DNA of 64,000 nucleotides, taken from positions 90,360,923-90,424,922 of the forward strand of contig NC_132910.1 of the NCBI RefSeq assembly GCF_047675955.1, written 5' to 3'. Shown piece after piece: positions 32,565 through 43,501 of this stretch. Made by a program: the position numbers and the translations under genes. The first letter of the stretch is position 1; each line of letters begins with the position of its first letter. This DNA comes from Chlorocebus sabaeus (taxonomy: Eukaryota; Chordata; Mammalia; Primates; Cercopithecidae). The notes beneath the pieces are model-generated. The model had not been told where the DNA came from and did no database searches. It saw only the letters and a list, made by a program, of their open reading frames with translations.

Positions 32565-32877
32565 CTTTTTTTTTTTTTTTTTTTTTTTTTTTGGAGACGG
32601 AGTCTCGCTCTGTCGCCCAGGTTGGAGTGCAGTGGCGCGATCTCGGCTCACTGCAAGCTCCGCCCCCCGGGTTCACGCCATTCTCCTGCCTCAGCCTCCC
32701 GAGTAACTGGGACCACAGGCGCTGCCACCTCGCCCGGCTAGTTTTTTTTTGTATTTTTTAGTAGAGACGGGGTTTCACCGTGTTAGCCAGGATGGTCTCG
32801 ATCTCCTGACCTCGTGATCCGCCCGTCTCGGCCTCCCAAAGTGCTGGGATTACAGGCTTGCGCCACCGCGCCCGGCC
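32565..32877 (-). mobile_element. Monkey-type AluY, second at the same target
   Basis: Near-consensus, with TACAGTATATTTCT again at its far end. Confidence 0.94.
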
Positions 32878-32902
32878 TACAGTATATTTCTAAATGCTTT
32901 AT

Positions 32903-33517
32903 ATACAGGTAATTCCACTGTATCGGAATATAGAGATTCCTAAAAGTCTCTGCGCTTTGCAGAGTCATGCAATAAAAACCACAGGGCTTATGGGAAAAAT
33001 GAGGTTGGCCACAACATTAAAAAACGTTATTAGTGACAGATTAAAAACAAAGATAAGAACTTAAAATGGTAGTACTGTTTTACATATGTTAAATGGTTAA
33101 CAAATACATAATACTATGATGTAAATATTGCACTTTACTTTGGATAAGACAGTGCTTGCTTGCAGAAGTGGACATCTGAAGGATTACAGTTTGTGAATCA
33201 TTGTGAGGTGGAGAAAGGCAGGTTGTCTGAAATCTGATGGAAAGTTGTAACATCACATGTGGATGGGTGTGGTTCATTGTGGCTCACAGCATACAAGGGG
33301 AACTCAGGTAGTTGAGGTGTGTGTCTGGGTGCTGCTGTGTATGCCTATGAGACTTGTTTTGGCTAGGTGCTGTTTTCTGTGTTCATCTAGATTTTCTAAC
33401 AGATGAAAGTCACAGAAGCAAACATGAAATTCAAAATGCTCAAAATGCTCCCCATCAATTGTGTTGGAGCCAATGTGTGTTTTCAAGACAAGCATTATAA
33501 CAGAATTTAACTGTACA
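32903..33517. mobile_element. Possible old DNA transposon of about 610 bp
   Basis: The block starts TATACAGGTAATTCCACTG and ends CAGAATTTAACTGTACA. The reverse complement of the end (TGTACAGTTAAATTCTG) resembles the start, which suggests degenerate inverted ends. It contains no open frame worth noting. Confidence 0.35.
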
Positions 33518-33725
33518 TGATTTCACTTAGAGTTGTAGAGATCATATATCCTGTGTTTGAGTAATTCTTAACTCTGAAGTATGGCTGTTTACCAAGAGCC
33601 CTGGTCTTACGTCCAGTACCTGAGATAGTGCCACATTCTTTGCCATCTTAGGTTGCCACTGTCACTAAATGAAAACCAAGGAGACTTAAGCATCTTCCAA
33701 CTTTTTGTTTCTTAGGGAAGCTTTT

Positions 33726-34234
33726 TAGTTGAGATGGAGTCTCGCTCTGTTGCCAGACTGGAGTGCAGTCGCGTGATCTTGGCTCACCTCAATCTCTGCC
33801 TTCCAGGTTCAAACAATTCTTGTGCCTCAGCCTCCCAAATAGCTGGGATTACAGGTGTGTGCCACCACGCCCAGCAGATTTTTGTATTTTTAGTAGAAAT
33901 GGGGTTTCCCCATGTTGGCCACGATGGTCTCAATCTCTTGACCTTGTGACACTCCCTTAAGGAAATCGTAAGTATAGCCAATACTATAGAATCATCTAGT
34001 AGATTCCCCAGAAATGCTTGTGGAACAATTTCTTAAATTTTTACATGTTTAAGTTGTTTCCTATATCCTTGATATTTGAAGGACAGCTTGGCTGGATATA
34101 AAATATTTGATTCACATCCATCACCTGTCCTGTCTCTTCTATATGTATGACTTTTCTTTGATTCTTTGAAATATTTCTTGTGCTTCGGCCTCCCAAAGTG
34201 CTGGGAATACAGGCTTGAGCCACCGCACCCAGCC
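33726..34234 (-). mobile_element. Alu interrupted by copied filler
   Basis: Alu sequence at 33726-33946 and 34180-34234, with non-Alu copy between. Confidence 0.88.
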
Positions 34235-34239
34235 TAGGG

Positions 34240-34354
34240 AAGTTTTATTTTATTTTATTTTATTTTATTTTATTTTTTGAGACGGAGTCTCGCTCTGTCT
34301 CCCAGGCTGGAGTGCAGTGGCGCGATCTTGACTCACTGCAAGCTCCGCCTCAGC
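34240..34354 (-). mobile_element. Alu fragment with (TTTTA)n tail
   Basis: Seven TTTTA units, then the 3' part only, cut at AAGCTCCGCC. Confidence 0.9.
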
Positions 34355-34436
34355 CTAGGGAAGCTTTTGATAGAGGCTAATTCATTTTAAAGATTTCTGT
34401 GGGGAGTCTAAGTGACATTTTAAAACCCAGGAAATA

Positions 34437-34740
34437 GGCCAGGGATGATGGCTTACGCCTGTAATCTCAGTGCTTTGAGAGGCAGAGGTGGGAGGATCAC
34501 TTGAGCCCAGGAGTTCTAGGCCAGCCTGGGCAGCATGGTGAAACCCTATCTGTACAAAAATTCAAAAATTAGCCAGGTGTGGTGGTGCGCGCCTGTAATC
34601 CCAGCTACTTGGCAGGCTGAGGTAGGGGATTGCTTGAGCCTGGCAGGTCCAGGCTTCAGTGAGCAGTGTTCATGCCACTGTACTCCAGCCAGAGTGACAG
34701 AGTGAGACTACGTCTCCTCAACAACAACAGCAACAACAAA
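34437..34740 (+). mobile_element. Alu, old
   Basis: Tail of CAACAACAACAGCAACAAC. Confidence 0.92.
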
Positions 34741-35259
34741 GGCTCGGCAAATCTGAGTAAAAGAGAAAAGCAGTACTTCTCTAAACTACCTCACAGAGTA
34801 GGTAGTGAGATACGTATACAAGTGCATGGCAAATGGTAAAGCTTGTGTATTATTAGTACTTGCTCTTTTGTAGATGTAGTCTATTTTAAACCTTAGCTTT
34901 TTCACTGAATTGATCTCATCTTTGGTTTATGTTATATTTACTCTGGGTCTTGTATTCTGTTTGATGGTTTTATTTGCTTTATTTTTTATTTTTATTTTTT
35001 ACTTAAGAGAGTTTATATTTTTGTTATGTATACTTTTATGTATACCTTTAAAACTCCTCTTCGTCTCCCCCCCTTTTTTTTAAATTTAGGTTTCTTCCAT
35101 TTGGTTTATCAGCTTTAAATTAGAGCCACTTAGTTTCATTTTCTTATGTGTGAGGTCTTATTCCAGTTTTTTTTTCTGTCTCTTTTCCTGTGATTTTTTG
35201 AAGTTATATTTACTTTGTGAGAGTATGTCATTTTCCATACTGTTCTTCCTCATCAATAC

Positions 35260-35735
35260 CTTTGTTTTAAATTTAGTACTACAATATTGTTAAAGATTTA
35301 CAGATCTTTTCTTGAAGTTCTCAATCACTTCTTGGTTGGATAAAGCTCATCATCTAGTAGATTCCTCAGGAATGCTTGTGGAACAATTTCTTAAATTTTT
35401 ACATGTTTAAATTGTTTCCTATATCCTTGATATTTGAAGGACAGCTTGGCTGGATGTAAAATATTTGATTCACATCCATCACCTGTCCTCTCTCTTCTAT
35501 ATGTATGACTTTTCTTTGATTCTTGAAATATTCCTTGAAAATATTATCCTGCTTGTATCTTGCTTGTGTTGCTAATGCCAGCCTGATTTTATTTCTTAAT
35601 GTATGACTTGGTTTTTTTCTTAGACATTCAATAAATTTTCTTGAGTTACAGTTTTGAGTATTGGTAGTTCTGTTCTATTTCATTCTTCAGTAATCTTTGA
35701 CTATTGAATCTTACTTGCCTCTCTTCTTCCCCCCC
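35260..35735 (-). mobile_element. Old L1 (L1ME-like) 3' region, antisense
   Basis: AGGACAGCTTGGCTGGATGT and TAAAATATTTGATTCACATC fit the antisense old-L1 pattern. Part of this block (35349-35537) was copied to 33991-34180. Confidence 0.5.
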
Positions 35736-35741
35736 ACCCCC

Positions 35742-36006
35742 CCAAGATGGAGTCTGGCTCTGTTGCCCAGGTTAGAGGGGAGTAGTGCCATCTCAGCTCC
35801 ACCTCCCAGGTTCAAGCGATTCTCCTGCCTCAGCTTCCCAAGTAGCTGGGGTTACAAGCGTGCACCACCATGCCCGGCCAATTTTTGTATTTTTAGTAGA
35901 GACAGGGTTTCACCGTGTTGGTCAGACTGGTCTCGAACTACTGACCTCAAGTGATCCACCTGCCTTGGCCTCCCTGAGTGCTGGGATTACAGGTGGGAGC
36001 TACCGC
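35742..36006 (-). mobile_element. Alu with altered 5' end
   Basis: Joins at GCTACCGC directly to a copy of nearby L1 sequence. Confidence 0.9.
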
Positions 36007-36045
36007 ACCTGTCCTCTCTCTTCTATATGTATGACTTTTCTTTGA

Positions 36046-37089
36046 CTGTCTTCACCTCTATTTCTTTTTCATTTATGTGAAAGCATTCCTGTCTCTTTCA
36101 TTTCTGTCTCTTTAGATCATATCTGTTCTATCTGTTCCCTGTAGGGCATCTTTTGTAATTTAGTCTTCATTTAAGTTCAGTTTGTTCATGTTTTACAAGT
36201 TCCTGTTATTTGTCTACTCTCTTTAAAATTTTGAGTTTCTCATTTGAGGTGTTCTTTTATGTCTGCATTTGTTATTTAATTACTTTAAATTTGCGATGGA
36301 TATGGTGATATTAATCTTTCCTCTCTAAGGGTTTTTGGTGTATTTTCATCTGCCCAAATATTTTACTTTTTATTTCTTATAAGTAATTTGGTATGAATGC
36401 TGAGTTCTTTTTTCTGTTCAGGTTGTTTGTGCTGGATTTTACTGTACCAACAATATTGTTATCTTATTTTGTCTTATTTTGGTGATGGGGTTAGGGTGGC
36501 CTTCTCAGTCTCTTAGTTCAAGAGCACTCTGATTTGTTGCCACAGTGAAGTGTAGTTTTAAAAATAAATTAACACCTACCCCCCCAACAATCCCCGCCGT
36601 AGTTCTGTCTTGTTTTAGTAGGCCATTTATGCTCTGGTCACTTCCTTTTTTCCCTTTATCATCAACCCTCCAAATGACACCTCCTTCTCTCCCAGAAACT
36701 GTGCCTTGCTAAAACTGTTGCCTTTGATCTTACATACTTTCTAAGTGTATTATTTTTGACTTCCCAGTAGCCATTGCTCTCACTGTCATGTCTCAGATAA
36801 GCCGTCAGTACTTTCTCTCAGATGGGGCCCTCTCCTGATGGTAAATCCTCGGTCATATTACATGTAATTCAGTTACCACTAGGACCATGCTATACTGCTC
36901 TTCTGGACAGTTCCCATTGAAGCTTCTGGTCTTTGATGTTTATGCTCTTACATGTAAATTGGAGTTTTTAGTCATTTCATCTCCTTATAATGCTGTGGGG
37001 TCAGCTATGGATGATTTTATTTGCTCTTATTCTTGGCCTATATGGTTTTTATGAGGATTTGTGGAGCGTGTGGAAATTGGAGGATGGTG
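36046..37089. other. NAA15 intron 1, TC-rich, possibly old L1
   Basis: Pyrimidine-rich on the plus strand like antisense L1 3' DNA, but without strings I can assign. Confidence 0.4.
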
Positions 37090-37388
37090 GACCGGGCACA
37101 GTGGCTCACGCCTGTAATCCCAGCACGTTGGGAGGCCGAGGCAGGCGGATCACGAGGTCAAGAGTTCGAGACCAGCCTGGCCAATATAGTGAAACCCGTC
37201 TCTACTAAGAATACAAAAATTAGCCGGGTGTGGTGGCACGTGCCTGCAATCCCAGCTACTCAGAAGGCTGAGGCAGGAGAATCGCTTGAACCCAGGAGGC
37301 GGAGGTTGGAGTGAGCCGAGATCATGCCACTGCACTCCAGCCTGGGTGACAGAGCAAGACACTGTCTTGGGGGAAAAAAAAAAAAAAA
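37090..37388 (+). mobile_element. Alu, full length
   Basis: ACCGGGCACAGTGGCTCACG start, 15-A tail. Confidence 0.94.
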
Positions 37389-38134
37389 GCAAACCCAAAT
37401 TAGAGGATAGCCATTAACCTATAGGGGACTTAATCCGTGTTTTTTATGTGCTATACTTGAAAATATTTGTGTTTGCTTTAAAATAATTTGCAGGTTAGGT
37501 TTTATATAATTGGATAATTGGTTATACTTCTGTTTCTGTGTCCCACCGCATTGTTCTCTCTTCAAACTCTCTCGGAAGTATTTGTCGTGGAAATAACTAT
37601 GAGGTTATATTTTATAGCTGTCTGTCAATCATGTGTATAATCTTTGTTTTGCAGATTTCTACTTTTATCAAGCAGGAGTCTGAAATGCCCCTTTAATGTT
37701 CTTTCTTCAAGTGACATAATTTCATGTTACAAAACAATTGAAATATAAAATCTGGCACATTTAATGATACATTAACAAGAGTATAGTATTCAGAAAGCGG
37801 ATGGTGATTGTTACACTGAATTTTGCTTGCTAGTAAGACCATATATGTAATTTTCACTTCTGGGTTCAAAACTTCCAAAGATACAGACCAGTGACACCCT
37901 AATGCTTGTACTCCACAAAAATATTGGTGTAAAGTTCCTACAGATCTTTCTTGTCTTTTTAATTCTGAGACTACGTATTTATTACCTTTATAATATTGAG
38001 ATGCTTTTTTTGTGTGAAATACGCCAAAAATTTTTTAATGGCTTATTTGGAAAAATAAAAATTTAGCAATTCCATTTCAGTTTCCCAGTTTGTTTTTTTT
38101 TGGAACACTATTATACTATTTTTTAAAATATAGA

Positions 38135-38243
38135 GTGCTTCTTTGGCAGCACATATACTAAAACTGGAACAGTACAGAGAAGATTATTAACATGGCCCTT
38201 GCACAAGGATGACATGCAAATTCATGAAACATTCCATATTTTT
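38135..38243 (+). pseudogene. U6 snRNA retropseudogene
   Basis: GGCAGCACATATACTAAAA and CAAGGATGACATGCAAATTC identify U6. It runs the full length of about 107 bases to the T-rich end. It has changes in conserved parts, including an insertion after the AGAGAAGATTA box. Flanks resemble a target duplication (TTTTAAAATATA before, TTTTAAAAATATA after). No U6 promoter elements are apparent. Confidence 0.93.
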
Positions 38244-38328
38244 AAAAATATACAAAAATTAAGTAAAATATAGAAACATGGCAACAATATTATATCAACT
38301 TCATAGGGTGGTCTAAAATGTCAAAGGA

Positions 38329-38646
38329 GGCTGGGCACGGTGGCTCATGCCTGTAATCCCAGCACTTCTGGAGGCTGAGATGTGCTGATCACTTGAGGTC
38401 AGGAGTTCAAGACCAGCCTGGCCAACACAGCAAAACTCTGTCTCTATGAAAAATGCAAAAATTAGCCTGGTGTGGTGGCATGTGCCTGCAATCCCAGCTA
38501 CCTGGGAGGCCGAGGCAGCAGAATCGCTTAAACGCGGGAGGTGGAGGTTGCAGTGAGCCGAGATCGCACCACTGTACTCCAGCCTAGGCAACAGACCGAG
38601 ACTCCATCTCAAAAAACAAACAAAAAACAATAACAACAACAAAAAC
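38329..38646 (+). mobile_element. Alu, full length
   Basis: Lies 85 bases after the U6 pseudogene; CAAA/ACAAC tail. Confidence 0.93.
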
Positions 38647-38787
38647 CTAAAACTTTCATATATGGAACAGCTAAAAGAACAAAGCTGTTTAGCTTGAATA
38701 AAAGAAAACAGAATTCTTACGGAGTTATAATCCCTTATCTAGTTACAGGGCGATAGTTTGGATCAGTATATCTAAAAACATTTTTGT

Positions 38788-39048
38788 AGGCTGGGTGCTG
38801 TGGCTCATGCCTGTCATCCCAGCACTTTGGGAGGCCGAGGCAGGTGGATCAGCTGAGGTCAGGAGTTTGAGACCAGGCTGGCCAACATGGTGAAACCCCA
38901 TCTCTACTGAAAATACAAAAATTAACTGGGCATGGTGGTGCATGCCTGTAATCCCAGCTATTCAGGAGGCTGAGGCAGGAGAATCATTTAAACCGGAGAG
39001 GTGGGGGTTGCAGTGAGCTGAGATCACACCACTGCACTCTAGCCTGGC
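38788..39048 (+). mobile_element. Alu without tail, fused to an inverted Alu
   Basis: Ends CTCTAGCCTGGCA and turns directly into antisense Alu. Confidence 0.92.
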
Positions 39049-39182
39049 AAAATTTTGTATTTCTAGTAGAGATGGGGTTTCAGCACATTGGCCAGGCTGG
39101 TCTCGAACTCCTGACCTTGTGATCCACCCACCTTGGCCTCCCAAAGTGCTGGGATTACAGGCGTGAGCCACCATGCCCGGCC
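39049..39182 (-). mobile_element. Alu 5' half, inverted partner
   Basis: AATTTTGTATTTCTAGTAGA to ATGCCCGGCC. Confidence 0.92.
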
Positions 39183-39207
39183 AAAAGTTGTATTTCTTTT
39201 ATTTTTG

Positions 39208-39502
39208 CTTTATTTATTTATTTAGAGACAGGCGCTCACTGTTGCCCACACTGCACTGTAGTGACATGGTCATGGCTCACTGTAGCTTCATTGTCCCAGG
39301 CTCAAGCAAACCTCCCACCTCAGTCTCGTGGGTGGCTGGGATTACAGGTGTGCACCACCATACCTGGAGAATTCTGTATTTTTAGTAGAGATGGGGTTTT
39401 GCCATGTTGCCAGGCTGGTCTTGAACTCCTGGGCTCAAGCAGTCTGCCCATCGTGGCCTCCCAAAGTGCTGAGATTGCAGGCGTGAGCCACCACACCCAG
39501 CC
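39208..39502 (-). mobile_element. Alu, old
   Basis: TTTATTTATTTAGAGACAGG start. Confidence 0.92.
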
Positions 39503-40062
39503 AAGTTCTATTTCTTAATATTGTGGGTTTCAGTCGCCATGATCTCATGATATGGTGTTTCAGCTCAGCCGTGGTGCTGATGCACTGTGCCTAACCACTG
39601 AGAATGTCTCTTTCTGGAATTCCTGTTACAACAGGTTCCTAAAGCTCTGTTTGTTTCTTTAAACATCTTTCTCTGTGTTTTTCAGATTGGATAAATTTTA
39701 TTGCACACTGATTCTTTCCTGTTACCTTCTTTCTGTTTTTGAGTCCATACAGTGAGGTATTTTCTCCTTAAAAAAATTGCTTCAAAGTGTTCACTGTTGC
39801 TTCCTTGAGCATTTTTATGGCACTGAATAGAAAGTCTTAGATATCTCTTTCATCTTTGCCTTGGTATCTTTTTCTTTTCCCAGGCAAGTTGAGACTTTCC
39901 TCTTTGCGTACTATTTTATTAGACCCTGGATCTTACTTCAATCCCGTGGAAAATGTTGATAACTTTGTTTTAGCGATTTGGTTAGGTTCAAGCTTCAAGT
40001 ACCAACTCCTCTTTGGGATGTTGTTCTAATATCAGTTTATTTTTCAACATCTTTGCAGTCCT

Positions 40063-40368
40063 GGCCGGGCGCGGTGGTTCACACCTGTAATCTCAGCACT
40101 TTGGGAGGCTGAGGCGGGCGGATCACGAGGTCAGGAGATCGAGACCATCCTGGCTAACATGGTGAAACCCCGTCTCTACTAAAAAAATACAAAAAAATTA
40201 GCTGGGCGTGGTGGCGGGCGCCTGTAGTCCCAGCTACTTGGGAGGCTGAGGGAGAATGGCATGAACCTGGGAGGTGGAGCTTGCAGTGAGCCGAGATCAC
40301 GTCACTGCAGTCCAGCCTGGGCAACAGAGTGAGACTCCATCTCAAAAACAAAAAACAAAAAACAAAAC
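40063..40368 (+). mobile_element. AluY-like
   Basis: Flanks CAACATCTTTGCAGTCC and CAACATATTTGCATCCC. Confidence 0.94.
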
Positions 40369-40604
40369 CAACATATTTGCATCCCTATTTGAGTCTATTC
40401 CATGTATGTGCCGCCTCATAGCCAGTCTGGTGCCTGGACAGAGTATATGTTAGTTCAGTTTTCAAAGTCTTTAATATTGTGAGTAGGGTCGTATTCTTGC
40501 ATGTATAGGTTAGCGGGCAAACCTAGGGATTCATAAACAACTTTGTGGTGTTGCTTTTCCCAGTTCTTTCTCTGATCTTTCTGAATGTTTCCCCAGGTTA
40601 TTTA

Positions 40605-40896
40605 CTTGTTTTTGTTGAGACAGAGTCTCACTCTGTCGCCCAGGCGGCTGGAGTGCAGTGGTGCAATCTCGGCTCACTGCAACCCCTGCCTCCTGGGTTC
40701 AAATGATTCTCCTGCCTCTGTCTCCTGAGTAGCTGAGACTACAGGCGCACACCACCGCACCTGGCTAATTTTTGTATTTTTAATAGAGACGGGATTTTAC
40801 CATGTTGGGCAGGCTGGTCTTGAACTCCTCAGGTGATCTACCTGCCTTGGCCACCCAAAGCGTTGGGATTATACGTGTGAGCCACCGCGCCTGGCC
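40605..40896 (-). mobile_element. Alu, full length
   Basis: Short extra GGC after CGCCCAGGC. Confidence 0.92.
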
Positions 40897-40903
40897 TCGC
40901 TGG

Positions 40904-41028
40904 TGTTTTTTGAGACTGGGTCTCATCGTGTTGCCCAGGCTGATCTTGAACTCCTAGCTTCAAGCAGTCCTCCTGCCTGGGCCTCCCAAAGTGTTGAGGT
41001 TACTGGTGGGAGACACCTCGCCCAGCCA
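40904..41028 (-). mobile_element. Alu arm (FLAM-like)
   Basis: TGAGACTGGGTCTCATCGTG to TCGCCCAGCC. Confidence 0.85.
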
Positions 41029-41059
41029 CCTCTTTTTATTCTCTGGCTAGAAAGCTGGG

Positions 41060-41390
41060 CCTTTAATAAGCTATTCTGTGACTGTGTCTGTCTAGAGATT
41101 TATTCATTGTTTTAATCTTCTCAAAGAACCAACTTTTGATTTCACAAATTTCTTCTGTTTTTCTTATTATTATTATTTTTTTTGCCAAAGCCAAATATTT
41201 CTAAATTTTTTCTGTTTAATCGATTCTGTTTTTATCTTTATTATTTGCTTCCGCTTATGTTGGGTTTAATTTGCTCTTGTTTTTTCTAATTTCTTAAGGT
41301 GACGTCTATTAAAAATTTCCATTTTAAAAATAGTTTCCATTTCTTCATTGAGATTTTGTTTCTTCTTAAAAAAAAATTCATAGCCTTTTA
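41060..41390 (-). mobile_element. Old L1 ORF2 fragment, antisense
   Basis: TTGGGTTTAATTTGCTCTTG and TTCTAATTTCTTAAGGTGAC are well-known reverse-complement L1 ORF2 strings. The preceding 39.66-40.06 and 40.37-40.6 kb stretches may belong to the same insertion but I could not assign them. Confidence 0.65.
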
Positions 41391-41391
41391 C

Positions 41392-41519
41392 TTATTTTTT
41401 TGTAGAGATGGGTCTCACTGTGTTTCCCACACTAGTCTCAAACTCCTGGCCTCAAGTGATCCTCCTGCCTCAGCCTCCAGAAGCACTGGGATTACAAACT
41501 TGAGCCATAGTTCCTGGCC
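41392..41519 (-). mobile_element. Alu arm (FLAM-like)
   Basis: GTAGAGATGGGTCTCACTGT to GTTCCTGGCC. Confidence 0.85.
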
Positions 41520-41526
41520 CTTATTT

Positions 41527-41828
41527 GTTTTTTTTTTTTATGAGACGGAGTCTCACTTTGTTGCCCAGGCTGGAGTTCAGTGGCACAGTCTCTGCTCACT
41601 GCAAGCTCTGCCTCCCGAGTTCATGCCATTCTCCTGCCTCACCCTCCTAAGTAGCTAGGACTACAGGCGCCCCCCACCACACCCAGCTAATTTTTGTTTT
41701 TTGTATTTTTAGTGGAGATGGGGTTTCACCATGTTAACCAGGTTGGTCTCAATCTCCCGAGCTGGTGATCCACCTGCCTCAGCCTCCCAAAGTGCTGGGA
41801 TTACAGGTGGGAGCCACTGCGCCCTGCC
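41527..41828 (-). mobile_element. Alu, full length
   Basis: Flanked by CTTATTTGTTTTT and ATTATTTGTTTTT. Confidence 0.93.
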
Positions 41829-42161
41829 CCATTATTTGTTTTTTGTTGCATTTTTGTTTTACTTTAAATCCTTTAGTGTTAGATAATAGTAATTTGTTTT
41901 AAAGTCTCAGCTATTTCCGTCATTGTTATTAATATTTCTGACTTTTTAAAAAATTTCTTTCTCCTGTAGGTCATGGGTTAGTTTCCTGCTTGGAATTTAT
42001 AGTAATTTTCCTCCCATAATTTTGCGTAGTATGGATCCTAGGATATTTAGTGTCTGGAGCCTCTTGCCTTTCTTAATAGAGTTTTGTTTTGGCAGACAGT
42101 TAATTTGCTTGTTTATCAGCTTCTTCTTTTTGAGACTTGTTTTTAAGTTTTAATAAAGATG
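41829..42161 (-). mobile_element. Old L1 3' region, antisense, left of the LTR
   Basis: GTTTTGGCAGACAGTTAATT and TTTTGAGACTTGTTTTTAAG are typical of the antisense old-L1 3' UTR. The LTR at 42.16 kb lies inside it. Confidence 0.55.
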
Positions 42162-42510
42162 GGTTGATATGGTTTGTCTGTGTCCCCACCCAGATCTTAT
42201 CTTGAATTCCCACGTGTTGTGGGAGGGACCTGGTAGGAGGTAATCGAACCATGGGGGCAGGTCTTTCCTGTGCTGTTCTCATGATAGTGAATGAGTCTCA
42301 TGAGACCTGATGATTTTAAAAAGGGGAGTTTTCCTGCCCACGCTCTCTTCTCTGGTCTGCTGCCATGTAAGACATGGCTTTCATCTTCTGCCATGATTGC
42401 GAGGCTTCTCCAGCCTCATGGAACTGTAAGTCCAGTAAACCTCTTTGTTTTGTAAATTGCCCGGTCTCGTGTATGTCTTTATTAGCAGCACGAAAATGGA
42501 CTAATACACG
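42162..42510 (+). mobile_element. ERVL-MaLR (THE1/MST-like) solo LTR
   Basis: Begins TTGATATGGTTTGTCTGTGT and ends GGACTAATACA. It contains the typical GTGGGAGGGACCTGGTAGGA and TGCCATGTAAGACATGGCTT blocks. About 345 bases, with an old L1 on both sides and no retroviral body. Confidence 0.88.
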
Positions 42511-42728
42511 GGTCTGGATTAATCTTATCCTAAGGTGTGAGCTTTCTGGATCTCTGCTGAATTCTGCAGTCTTTAACGTAGTCTCTTAACTTGATACTTA
42601 GAATTCAAATGTCTGCCCGCCATGCATGAGCACCAATAGTTGTTACACTCATGCTACTTGGTAATTGTTCTTTGCCCAGCTTTCATAGACCTTTGCTGTG
42701 TACCTGTTCAGCTTACAGTGTGTGTGTA
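42511..42728 (-). mobile_element. Old L1 3' region, antisense, right of the LTR
   Basis: Resumes GGGTCTGGATTAATCTTATC directly after the LTR, and may extend through 43.5-43.9 kb between Alus. Confidence 0.45.
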
Positions 42729-43024
42729 TTTTATTTTATTTTTGAGATGGGGTCTTGCTCTGTTGCCCAGCCTGGAGTGCGGTGGGGCAATTTTGGCTCA
42801 CTGCAATCTCCATCTCCTGGGTTCAAGGGATTCTTGTGCCTTAGCCTTCTGAGTAGCTGGGATTACAGGCATGCACCACCATGCCTGGCTAATTTTCACA
42901 TTTTTAGTAGAGATGGGTTTCACTGTGTTGGCCTGGTTGGTCTTGAACTCCTGACCTCAAGTGACCCGCCCACTTTGTCCTCCCAAAGCACTGGGATTGC
43001 CAGCATGAGCCATGGCTCCCAGCC
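42729..43024 (-). mobile_element. Alu, full length
   Basis: TTTTATTTTATTTTTGAG tail. Confidence 0.93.
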
Positions 43025-43063
43025 TCAGCTTAGTATTTGACGGAAGATTCCTGTGGCAGATTT

Positions 43064-43501
43064 GTTTTTCTTTTTTTCTTTTTAGATGAAATTTTGCTCT
43101 TGTTACCCAGGCTAGAGTGCAGTGGTGTGATCTTGGCTCACTGTCACCTCCACCTCCTGGGTTCAAGCGATTCTCCTGCCTTAGCCTCCTGATGAGCTGG
43201 AATTATAGGCGCCCGCCACCACGCCTGGCTGATTGTTGTATTTTTAGTAGAGATGTGGTTTCACCATGTTGGCCAGGCTGGTCTCGAACTCGCAAACTCA
43301 GGTGATCCACCTTGGCCTTGGCCTCCCAAAGTTCTAGGGTTACAGGCACGTGCCACTACACCTGGCTAAGTTTTGTATTTTTAGTAGAGGCGGGGTTTTG
43401 CCATGTTGGCCAGACTGGTTTTGAACTCCTGACCTCAAGTGATTTGCCCGCCTTAGCCTCCCTAAGTGCTGGGATTACAGGCATGAGCCACCGTGTCCAA
43501 C
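43064..43501 (-). mobile_element. Alu enlarged by internal exchange
   Basis: A full body followed by a second copy from GGCACGTGCCACTACACC; flanked by TTCCTGTGGCAGATTT and CTCCTGTGGTAGATTT. Confidence 0.92.

Larger units (their letters stand above)
33713..34368. repeat. Composite block with filler DNA copied from nearby
   Basis: Three copies of TAGGGAAGCTTTT or a near match lie at 33713, 34235 and 34356. Between the first two is an Alu whose interior (33945-34180) is replaced by a copy of 32154-32194 joined to a copy of 35349-35537. Confidence 0.85.

Noticed and set aside
38135..38243. A functional U6 gene
   Set aside because: Insertion and substitutions in conserved boxes, target-like flanks, and no recognised U6 promoter elements.
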